Source of the DNA: Rikenella sp031549665
GTDB taxonomy: Bacteria; Bacteroidota; Bacteroidia; Bacteroidales; Rikenellaceae
Direction: 5' to 3'
Assembly (NCBI GenBank): GCA_031549665.1
Contig: JAVBPJ010000002.1
Coordinates: 62,001-126,000 of the forward strand
Length of the DNA stretch: 64,000 nucleotides
Made by a program: the position numbers and the translations under genes. The notes beneath the pieces were generated by a model. The model saw only the letters and a list, made by a program, of their open reading frames with translations, was not told the DNA's origin and did no database searches. Below, piece by piece: positions 57,780 through 64,000 of this stretch (the stretch's first letter is position 1; each line of letters opens with the position of its first letter).

Positions 57780-59801
57780 ATGGACTTCGAACTACACGCC
57801 GACTTTACTCCCACGGGCGACCAGCCCGAGGCAATCGCGCAGTTGAACGATTCGCTCGACCGCGGCGTGCGGCACAACACCCTGCTGGGAGTAACGGGAT
57901 CGGGCAAAACCTTTACGATGGCCAACGTGATCGCCCACCTGGGGCGGCCCACCCTGGTGCTGAGCCACAACAAGACGCTGGCGGCGCAGCTCTACGGCGA
58001 ATTCCGGAGCTTCTTCCCCAACAACGCCGTCGAGTATTTCGTCTCCTACTACGACTACTACCAGCCCGAGGCCTACCTGCCCACCTCGGACACCTACATC
58101 GAGAAAGATCTTTCGATCAACGACGAGATCGAGAAGCTGCGCCTGAGCACCACCTCGTCACTCCTTTCGGGCCGAAGCGACATCGTGGTGGTGAGCTCGG
58201 TTTCGTGCCTTTACGGCATCGGCAATCCCGAGGATTTTCACGCCAACACGGTCGAAATCCGGCAGGGAGAAATCTTTCCCCGACAAAAATTGCTTTACAG
58301 CCTGGTGGACGGCCTGTACGCCCGCGACGACCTGGCCTTTGCCCGGGGCAGTTTTCGCGTGAGCGGCGACACGGTGGACATCCACGTTGCCTACGGCGAC
58401 AAGGCCTACCGCATTGTGCAGTGGGACGACACGGTGGAGGAGATCCACCAGATCGACCCCACGACGGGCCAACGCATCGCGCGGCTCGACCGCGTAACCA
58501 TCTATCCGGCCAACATTTTCGTTACCACCCGCGAACGGATCAACCTCGCCGTCAAGCAGATCCAGCACGATCTTTCGGCTCAGTACGACTTTTTCGTCGG
58601 CCGGGGCGAAGAGCAGTACGCCAAGCGGCTCAAACAGCGGGTCGAGTACGACCTGGAGATGATCAAAGAGCTGGGATACTGCTCGGGGATCGAAAATTAC
58701 TCGCGTTACTTCGACGGCCGCGCGCCGGGTACCCGCCCCTTCTGCCTGCTGGACTACTTTCCGAAGGATTTTCTACTGATCGTGGACGAGAGCCACGTAA
58801 CCATTCCGCAAATCCGCGCCATGTACGGCGGCGATGCGGCCCGTAAGAAAAACCTGGTGGAGTACGGCTTCCGGCTGCCGGCGGCCATCGACAACCGCCC
58901 CCTGAAGTTCGAAGAGTTCGAACAAATAATCCCTCAGGCTCTCTATGTGAGCGCCACGCCGGCCGACTACGAGCTGGCCAAAAGCGAGGGGGTGGTGGCC
59001 GAACAGGTGATCCGGCCTACGGGGCTGCTGGATCCCGAGATCGAGGTGCGCCCCACGGCCGACCAGATCGACAACCTGCTGGGCGAGATCGAGCTGCGGG
59101 CCGAAAAGGATCAGCGGGTGCTGGTAACCACCCTCACCAAACGGATGGCCGAGGAGCTGACCCGCTACCTCGAAAAGACCGGCATCCGCTGCCGGTACAT
59201 CCATTCGGATGTCGACACGCTGGAACGTATCGAGATCATGGACGACCTGCGGGCGGGCCGCTTCGACGTGCTGGTGGGTGTGAATCTGTTGCGCGAGGGG
59301 CTGGACCTGCCCGAGGTGTCGCTGGTAGCAATCCTGGACGCCGACAAAGAAGGGTTCCTGCGGTCGGCGCGGTCGTTGACCCAAACGGCGGGACGGGCGG
59401 CGCGCCACCTGGAGGGGCGGGTGATCATGTACGCCGACAAGATCACCGATTCGATGCGCCAAACGATCGACGAAACCGAGCGGCGGCGCGAGAAACAGAT
59501 GACCTACAACCTGCAACACGGCCTTACGCCGCGGGCCGTAACCAAAATGAGCAAAACGACCCTTGGCGGCCGGAGTCCGCAGGGTGCCGGCGCTCAAGGG
59601 GGCGTGCGGTACGAACTGGACACGCCGCTGTCGCTGGTGGCCGATCCGGTGGTGGACTACATCTCGGCGGCCGACCTGGAGAACGCTATTGCGCAAGCGC
59701 GGGGCCTGATGGAAGAGGCGGCCCGCAACCTCGATTTCCTGGCCGCAGCCCGCTACCGCGACGAAATGTTCGCCCTGCAGCAACGTCTGCCCAAGAAGTA
59801 A
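57780..59801 (+). CDS. uvrB: Excinuclease ABC subunit B
   Basis: UvrB verifies DNA damage and positions UvrC in nucleotide excision repair. The 673-residue protein has Walker A GVTGSGKT at residues 37-44, the beta-hairpin YYDYYQPEAYLP near residue 93, the DESH box near residue 340, the helicase motif QTAGRAARH near residue 545, and a C-terminal UVR coiled coil (DLENAIAQARGLMEEAARNLDF) that binds UvrC. The start at 57780 gives the normal N-terminus and follows the promoter box by 29 bases. Confidence 0.97.
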   Translation: MDFELHADFTPTGDQPEAIAQLNDSLDRGVRHNTLLGVTGSGKTFTMANVIAHLGRPTLVLSHNKTLAAQLYGEFRSFFPNNAVEYFVSYYDYYQPEAYLPTSDTYIEKDLSINDEIEKLRLSTTSSLLSGRSDIVVVSSVSCLYGIGNPEDFHANTVEIRQGEIFPRQKLLYSLVDGLYARDDLAFARGSFRVSGDTVDIHVAYGDKAYRIVQWDDTVEEIHQIDPTTGQRIARLDRVTIYPANIFVTTRERINLAVKQIQHDLSAQYDFFVGRGEEQYAKRLKQRVEYDLEMIKELGYCSGIENYSRYFDGRAPGTRPFCLLDYFPKDFLLIVDESHVTIPQIRAMYGGDAARKKNLVEYGFRLPAAIDNRPLKFEEFEQIIPQALYVSATPADYELAKSEGVVAEQVIRPTGLLDPEIEVRPTADQIDNLLGEIELRAEKDQRVLVTTLTKRMAEELTRYLEKTGIRCRYIHSDVDTLERIEIMDDLRAGRFDVLVGVNLLREGLDLPEVSLVAILDADKEGFLRSARSLTQTAGRAARHLEGRVIMYADKITDSMRQTIDETERRREKQMTYNLQHGLTPRAVTKMSKTTLGGRSPQGAGAQGGVRYELDTPLSLVADPVVDYISAADLENAIAQARGLMEEAARNLDFLAAARYRDEMFALQQRLPKK

Positions 59802-59930
59802 TTTTTCCGCATTTCCCCCCTCCCTTCTTTGTGTGCTTTCCGGCCTGCCTTTTCGGGCATGCGGTACGCCTTGTTGGTTCATTGTTGATACAAAGCGCGG
59901 AACGGAGCAGCTATTGGCGCATGGGGCCGC

Positions 59931-59938
59931 TATCTTTG
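59931..59938 (+). promoter_or_regulatory. -7 promoter box of the DUF3467 gene
   Basis: TATCTTTG lies 25 bases before the ATG at 59964. Confidence 0.7.
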
Positions 59939-59963
59939 TTGGATCAGATTTACACCTTCCCCT

Positions 59964-60266
59964 ATGACCGACCAAAAAGTAGAACTCGACATCGAACTCA
60001 GCGAAGCCGTCGCAGGCGGCGTATATGCCAACCTGGCCATCATCTCGCACTCGACCTCGGAATTCGTACTCGACTTTATTCAAATGATGCCCGGGATGCC
60101 CAAAGCGCACGTCAAGAGCCGCGTGATCCTCACCCCCGAACACGCCAAACGGCTCCTGATCTCGCTTCAGGAGAATGTGGCGCGCTACGAAGCGATGGTC
60201 GGCGAAATCAAGACCCACACCCCCGAGGCGCCCCCGATCATCGGTTTCGGAGGCGGACAGGCCTAA
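59964..60266 (+). CDS. DUF3467 domain protein
   Basis: The 100-residue acidic, soluble protein matches the DUF3467 family by its GGVYANLAIISHSTSEFVLDFIQ segment (residues 17-39) and the VILTPEHAKRLLISLQENVARYE segment (52-75). The family is widespread in Bacteroidota and often found near RNA polymerase genes or phospholipid genes, but its function is not established. It has its own promoter, and the GtrA gene starts 33 bases after it with a separate box. Confidence 0.9.
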   Translation: MTDQKVELDIELSEAVAGGVYANLAIISHSTSEFVLDFIQMMPGMPKAHVKSRVILTPEHAKRLLISLQENVARYEAMVGEIKTHTPEAPPIIGFGGGQA

Positions 60267-60286
60267 CCTCGCGTCCCGAAAAAAGC

Positions 60287-60294
60287 TACCTTTG
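60287..60294 (+). promoter_or_regulatory. -7 promoter box adjoining the GtrA start
   Basis: TACCTTTG ends five bases before the GTG at 60300, another candidate leaderless start. Confidence 0.6.
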
Positions 60295-60299
60295 CGGGC

Positions 60300-60788
60300 G
60301 TGAATTCCCTGTTGATCCGGATTGTCGACCTTTTCTACCTCAAGCCCCTGAGGTTCATCCCGCGCGAAACCTTTCGCTACGGAGCCGTGGGTGGCCTCAA
60401 CCTGCTCTTCGGATCGGTACTCTACTGGTTTATCTTCAACTTCCCGATGGGGAACTGGTGGGGCGACGCCAGCGAAAAGGTCTATTTCGGCATCGTTACG
60501 GCCCCGATCCTCGCCTTTCTGATCACCTTTGCGATCACCTTTTTCACGGGGTTCTACCTGGTTCGCACGGTAGCCTTCGGCACCAGCCAGGTGCGGGGCC
60601 GCAGGCAACTTTTCCGCTACGCCCAGGTGGTGGCCGTAAACCTGCTCATCAACTACGCCGGGCTGCACCTGCTGATTAAAGTGTGGGACTTCTACCCCAC
60701 CCTGTCGTACGTGATGATCCAGCTGGTTACGGTGATTTTCAGCTACGTGGCGCAGCGGTTCTACACCTTCAAGACCCACCGGCCCTAA
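60300..60788 (+). CDS. GtrA-family membrane protein
   Basis: The 162-residue protein starts with GTG at 60300; no upstream in-frame ATG is closer than the promoter box. It has four membrane helices (about 25-43, 58-80, 100-125, 130-152) and the FRYGAVGGLNLLFGSVLYW start typical of GtrA (PF04138), ending with FSYVAQRFYTFK. GtrA-type proteins are thought to help move polyprenyl-linked sugars across the inner membrane for O-antigen or teichoic acid modification. No glycosyltransferase partner is next to it. Confidence 0.88.
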   Translation: MNSLLIRIVDLFYLKPLRFIPRETFRYGAVGGLNLLFGSVLYWFIFNFPMGNWWGDASEKVYFGIVTAPILAFLITFAITFFTGFYLVRTVAFGTSQVRGRRQLFRYAQVVAVNLLINYAGLHLLIKVWDFYPTLSYVMIQLVTVIFSYVAQRFYTFKTHRP

Positions 60789-60853
60789 TTCATTCCGCTG
60801 ACTTTTTGAGGCCGCCGGGGCGCTCTTCGGAGCAGGCATGACCTGCCGGGCCC

Positions 60854-61690
60854 TTATTTGGGGCCGTTTCCCGTTCGCGTCCGAATTTCCGCTATCCGCC
60901 CCTCTCGAACGGGCCGGTGATGGCCCGTAGGCGCTTTTTCGTTGTAAGGACAGGCCTCCAGGCAGGCGTCGCAGCCGAATATCCGGCCGCCGAGCAACGG
61001 GCGGAAAGACTCCTCCGGCCCTCCGGAAAGCGACAGGGTTTGATAGGCGATGCAGCGGCGGGCGTCGATCGTGGGCGAATCGGCGCAGATGGCTCCCGTG
61101 GGACAGGCCTCCACGCACCGCCGACAAGCCCCGCAGCGGTTCTCCACCGGATCGGCCGGAGGCTCGGGGCAGGGAATATTCAGCAGCAACAGCCCAAGGT
61201 TCGTGTAACTGCCGTAAAGGGGGTGGATCAGCAGCGAACTGCGCCCCACCCAGCCCAATCCGGCCCGCACGGCCCACGCCCGCTCAAAGGTGGGAGCGCT
61301 GTCGACCACCGCCCGTCCCCGTACTGCCGGATTTTGCTGTTGGAGCTGCCGGAGCATCTGCCGGAGGCGGCTTTTCATCCACGCATGGTAGTCTTCACCC
61401 CAGGCGTAGCGGGCAACGAACGGTTCGTGCAGACAGCGGGCCTCGTCGTCGGGCGTGCGTTTGTAGCTGCTCAACACCGCCACCACGCTCTGCACCTCGG
61501 GGAAGAGGGCGCGGGCATCGTGCCGGTGGGGGAGCGACCGCTCCAGGTAGGCCATCCGTCCGTGGCGGCCGGCGGCAATCCATCCGGCAAGGCGTTCGCG
61601 TTCGAGTTCCTGCAACTCGAACGGCACCCATCCCACAGCGGTGAAGCCGCAGGCATGGGCAAGTTCCTGGATCGATTCGCCGGTGAACAT
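60854..61690 (-). CDS. queG: Epoxyqueuosine reductase
   Basis: QueG makes queuosine from epoxyqueuosine in tRNA, using cobalamin and two [4Fe-4S] clusters. The 278-residue protein has the VVDSAPTFERAWAVRAGLGWVGR segment near residue 128 with the catalytic Asp, and two ferredoxin-type motifs, CGACRRCVEACP near residue 187 and CDACLEACPYN near residue 240. It is about 100 residues shorter than E. coli QueG, lacking the C-terminal HEAT-like tRNA-binding extension. The ATG lies only a few bases from the terminator of the upstream thioredoxin gene. Confidence 0.93.
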   Translation of the reverse strand: MFTGESIQELAHACGFTAVGWVPFELQELERERLAGWIAAGRHGRMAYLERSLPHRHDARALFPEVQSVVAVLSSYKRTPDDEARCLHEPFVARYAWGEDYHAWMKSRLRQMLRQLQQQNPAVRGRAVVDSAPTFERAWAVRAGLGWVGRSSLLIHPLYGSYTNLGLLLLNIPCPEPPADPVENRCGACRRCVEACPTGAICADSPTIDARRCIAYQTLSLSGGPEESFRPLLGGRIFGCDACLEACPYNEKAPTGHHRPVREGRIAEIRTRTGNGPK

Positions 61691-61693
61691 ACG

Positions 61694-61720
61694 AAAAAGG
61701 CCCCCGAAAGGGCCTTTTTT
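61694..61720. terminator. Terminator between the thioredoxin-like gene and queG
   Basis: AAAAAGGCCC (61694-61703) pairs with GGGCCTTTTT (61710-61719) around CCGAAA, with T runs on both strands. It ends the thioredoxin transcript 30 bases before the queG start; no separate queG promoter box is seen. Confidence 0.88.
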
Positions 61721-61736
61721 CAGCGGGGTTGCGTAC

Positions 61737-62159
61737 TTACTGCTTCGCGTTGACCTTGGCCACCTCGTCCTTCACCCGTTTGAGGAATTCGTCGGGGGTT
61801 TGGCTCCCGCCGACCAGACGGCCCAATTCTTCTCCCTTTGTATTGAGAATCAACATAGTAGGATAGGCCGTTACTTTGTACTTTTGGGCAAGGGCGATCC
61901 CTTCGCCTTTTTCGGCGTCGAACTTGGTGTTCACAAAGGTGGCGTTCATGTAATCACCCACCGATTGAGCGGGAAAGATATTGGCGGTAAGGTATTTGCA
62001 CGGGCCGCACCAAGTGGTGTAGATGTCCATGAATATCAGTTTTTTGCCTGCTGTCGCCTCTTTGGCAACGGCGGCAAACGAGGTTTCAAGGAATTTGGTT
62101 TGGGCGGTAGCGGCCGTTGAAATCAGCGCCGCAGCGGCCAAAAGGAGGATCTTTTTCAT
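61737..62159 (-). CDS. Periplasmic thioredoxin-fold protein
   Basis: The 140-residue protein has a signal peptide ending at TATAQ (residue 20), then a thioredoxin fold with the active site WCGPC (Cys51, Cys54) and the cis-proline in TAYPTMLIL near residue 97. The DIYTTWCGPCKYLTANIF sequence matches the DUF255/thioredoxin_7-like group of Bacteroidota that reduce disulfides in the periplasm. It follows the ClC channel gene by 53 bases on the same strand and has no visible promoter box of its own. Confidence 0.88.
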   Translation of the reverse strand: MKKILLLAAAALISTAATAQTKFLETSFAAVAKEATAGKKLIFMDIYTTWCGPCKYLTANIFPAQSVGDYMNATFVNTKFDAEKGEGIALAQKYKVTAYPTMLILNTKGEELGRLVGGSQTPDEFLKRVKDEVAKVNAKQ

Positions 62160-62212
62160 GGTGATTTAATTTGTTTCTGTTGGAGTGTTAAAACGTGGGA
62201 AAGTTTAAAAAG

Positions 62213-63988
62213 TTACTCTTCGCTCATGTGGCTGAGATGTTCGCGGTAGGCGGTCAGCAGCTTCGACTTCGAAACAAAGCCGAGGTAGCCGCCCGCCTCG
62301 GTTACCACGGGCAAATTCCATGCCCGGGTTTGTTCAAATTTCTCCATCACGCTTTTGATCGGTTCGTCGAGGGTGATCCGTTCGGGCGGGGCGGACATGT
62401 AGTCGGTCAGCGGCACGGTGTTGTATTTCGAGGCGTCGAACAGGTCGGGCCGCACATCGTCGAGGGTGATCACCCCCTGCAAAACGCCCTTGGGATCGAC
62501 CACCGGAAACAGGTTACGCTTGGTGTGTTCCACGGCGCGGATCACGTGGCGCAGCTTGCCGTTGAGCGGAACGGTTTCGAAGTCGTATTCCACCAGTTCG
62601 GCCACCCGCAGAAACTGCATGGTGTTTTCGTCCTTGTTGTGGGTGAGCAGTTCTCCGCGGGCCGCCAACCGCTGCGTGTAGATGGAGTACGGCTCGAAGT
62701 AGTAGCTTACGGCGAACGAAACGGCGCTGGTAAGCATCAGGGGCAGGAACAGGGCGAATCCGCCGGTGAGTTCGGCCACCAGGAACATGGAGGTAATGGG
62801 GGCTTTCATCACGCCGCCCATCACGGCGGCCATGCCAACCAGCGTGAAGCTCACGGGCGACAGGGCGGCTCCGAACAGGTGGTTGGACACAATGGCGAAC
62901 AGGTAGCCGCTCATGGCCCCCACAAAGAGCGAGGGGGCGAAGGTTCCCCCCACCCCGCCCGAGGCGTTGGTCAGGGTCATCGCCACTACCTTGAAGAGCA
63001 GCATGGCGCCGATGTAGAGGGCGATCATCCAAAACTCGTTCCGCCATTCGTAAAAGAGCGACTGGTCGAACACCGCGTCGCCATTGCCCGTCAGCAACTG
63101 GGTGATCGAGTCGTACCCTTCGCCGTACAGCGGGGGAAAGAGGAAGATCAACAGCCCCAGCAAACTGCCTCCTGCCAGTACGCGGAAGGCCTGCCGGGAG
63201 ATGCGTTTCACCCGGGCTTCGAGGCCCATGGAGAGTTTCGAGAACCCGAACGAGACGGCTCCGCCCACCACGCCCAGAGCGGCGTAGAACGGGATGTCGC
63301 GCAGGTGGAACACGGGGGTGATGCCGGCAAAGAAGGGGTCGAGTCCCACCAGGAAATAGGTGGTGGTGGTGGCCACTACCGAGGCCAGCAGCAGAGGAAC
63401 CACCGAGGTAAAGGTGAGTTCGAGCATCAACACCTCGATCACAAACACAAAACCGGCGATGGGGGCCTTGTAGACCGCCGCGATGGCCGCTCCGGCGCCG
63501 CACCCCAGCAACAGGGTGATGTAGCGGTAGTTGAGCCGCATGAACTGCCCGATGGTGGATCCGATGGCCGCCCCCGTAAGCACGATGGGGGCCTCGGCGC
63601 CGACCGATCCGCCGAACCCGATGGTGGCCGAACTGGCCAGCAGCGAGGTGTAGGTGTTGTGGGGTTTAAGGCGCGACTCTTTGCGCGAAATGGCGTAGAA
63701 GATGCGGGTTACCCCGTGGCTGATGTCGTCCTTGACCCAGTAGCGCACGAACAGCACGGTGATGATGATCCCGATGGTGGGATAAAGCAGGTACCAGTAG
63801 TTGGCCGAATCGACGGCGCTCCACGAGGTCAACAGATTCTTGATGCCGTGGATGCATTCGTGCAGCAGGTAGCCTGCAATGCCGGCGCCCACGCCCACCA
63901 CCACCGAGAGCAGCATCAGCAACTGCCGTTCGGAGAGGCGGTTTGTCCAACGGGTCAATCCGTGGTGCAGGGTTTCCAAAAATTGCAT
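62213..63988 (-). CDS. ClC-type chloride channel/antiporter with CBS domains
   Basis: The 591-residue protein has about ten or more membrane helices in the ClC fold. The selectivity-filter motifs are GSVGAEAP near residue 128 (with the gating Glu), GGVGGTFAPS near residue 335 and the central Tyr region. Two CBS domains (about 450-590; NLFPVVDPKGVLQGVITLDDV and AWNLPVVTEAGGYLGFVSKSKLL) form the cytosolic regulatory part. It moves chloride or exchanges it for protons. The start at 63988 is 12 bases from the window end, so a longer N-terminus cannot be excluded. Confidence 0.9.
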   Translation of the reverse strand: MQFLETLHHGLTRWTNRLSERQLLMLLSVVVGVGAGIAGYLLHECIHGIKNLLTSWSAVDSANYWYLLYPTIGIIITVLFVRYWVKDDISHGVTRIFYAISRKESRLKPHNTYTSLLASSATIGFGGSVGAEAPIVLTGAAIGSTIGQFMRLNYRYITLLLGCGAGAAIAAVYKAPIAGFVFVIEVLMLELTFTSVVPLLLASVVATTTTYFLVGLDPFFAGITPVFHLRDIPFYAALGVVGGAVSFGFSKLSMGLEARVKRISRQAFRVLAGGSLLGLLIFLFPPLYGEGYDSITQLLTGNGDAVFDQSLFYEWRNEFWMIALYIGAMLLFKVVAMTLTNASGGVGGTFAPSLFVGAMSGYLFAIVSNHLFGAALSPVSFTLVGMAAVMGGVMKAPITSMFLVAELTGGFALFLPLMLTSAVSFAVSYYFEPYSIYTQRLAARGELLTHNKDENTMQFLRVAELVEYDFETVPLNGKLRHVIRAVEHTKRNLFPVVDPKGVLQGVITLDDVRPDLFDASKYNTVPLTDYMSAPPERITLDEPIKSVMEKFEQTRAWNLPVVTEAGGYLGFVSKSKLLTAYREHLSHMSEE

Positions 63989-64000
63989 CCCCGCCCGCGG

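Noticed and set aside
1..64000. CRISPR arrays, insertion sequences, prophage, toxin-antitoxin or defence systems
   Set aside because: I looked for regularly spaced repeats, transposase motifs and known defence domains and saw none in this window.

Overview
The window comes from a GC-rich member of the Bacteroidota, most likely an Alistipes/Rikenellaceae-type gut bacterium. Three things support this. The Bacteroidota -7 promoter box (TAnnTTTG) sits in front of roughly twenty genes. The gene set is typical of the phylum: a DUF3467 protein, a TlpA/DUF4369-type lipoprotein, the arginine set led by a GNAT enzyme, an anaerobic sulfatase maturase, M43 lipoprotein proteases and a REC/PEP-binding fusion. 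Base composition is GC-rich throughout. Genus is inferred, not shown. Most of the window is ordinary chromosomal housekeeping DNA; I see no phage, insertion sequence, CRISPR array or integrase.

Layout. 1-4.5 kb: the 3' part of a membrane iron-sulfur oxidoreductase, then proA, argB and birA. 4.6-6.2 kb: a minus-strand Na/Pi-type transporter with a PhoU-like tail. 6.3-11.4 kb: the arginine genes (GNAT N-acylglutamate synthase candidate, argG, argC, argD). They are preceded by a leader that contains a tiny ORF ending in four arginine codons, and are interrupted between argC and argD by 0.94 kb of non-coding DNA built from two inverted copies of a hairpin-rich repeat. 11.5-16.4 kb: a receiver/PEP-binding fusion divergent from a GNAT-like protein and ribE. 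16.5-27.7 kb: mostly minus strand: asd, PBP1A, a cysteine synthase (plus strand), tyrS, a frameshifted MBOAT acyltransferase with two SGNH hydrolases, hemW. 27.8-32.2 kb: a TlpA-like lipoprotein lacking its cysteines, lpxH, thyA, folA, and prfB with its programmed +1 frameshift. 32.2-43.3 kb: ilvE, cysS, ubiD-type decarboxylase, dnaG, pyrC, a GT2 enzyme, a GH20-like secreted protein, dtd, polyprenyl synthase. 43.4-48.1 kb: tRNA-Cys, two secreted proteins (one OmpA-like), ada and alkA. 48.3-53.3 kb: sulfatase maturase, a trigger-factor-like protein without its PPIase domain, a sulfatase and a lipoprotein HAD phosphatase. 53.4-57.7 kb: tRNA-Thr, a small secreted protein, two tandem M43 proteases and a porin. 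57.8-64 kb: uvrB, DUF3467, GtrA, queG, a periplasmic thioredoxin and a ClC channel.

How the parts work together. proA, argB, argG, argC and argD give most of proline and arginine synthesis; argF, argH and carAB are not in the window. lpxH-thyA-folA-prfB form one operon. The maturase, the chaperone-like protein and the sulfatase look like a self-contained unit for making an active exported sulfatase. The MBOAT/SGNH operon fits envelope O-acylation, though its acyltransferase frame is broken here. The points most worth following up are the arginine leader peptide, the covarying inverted hairpin repeats in the argC-argD gap, the PPIase-less trigger factor in the sulfatase operon, and the mirror-image divergent promoters.
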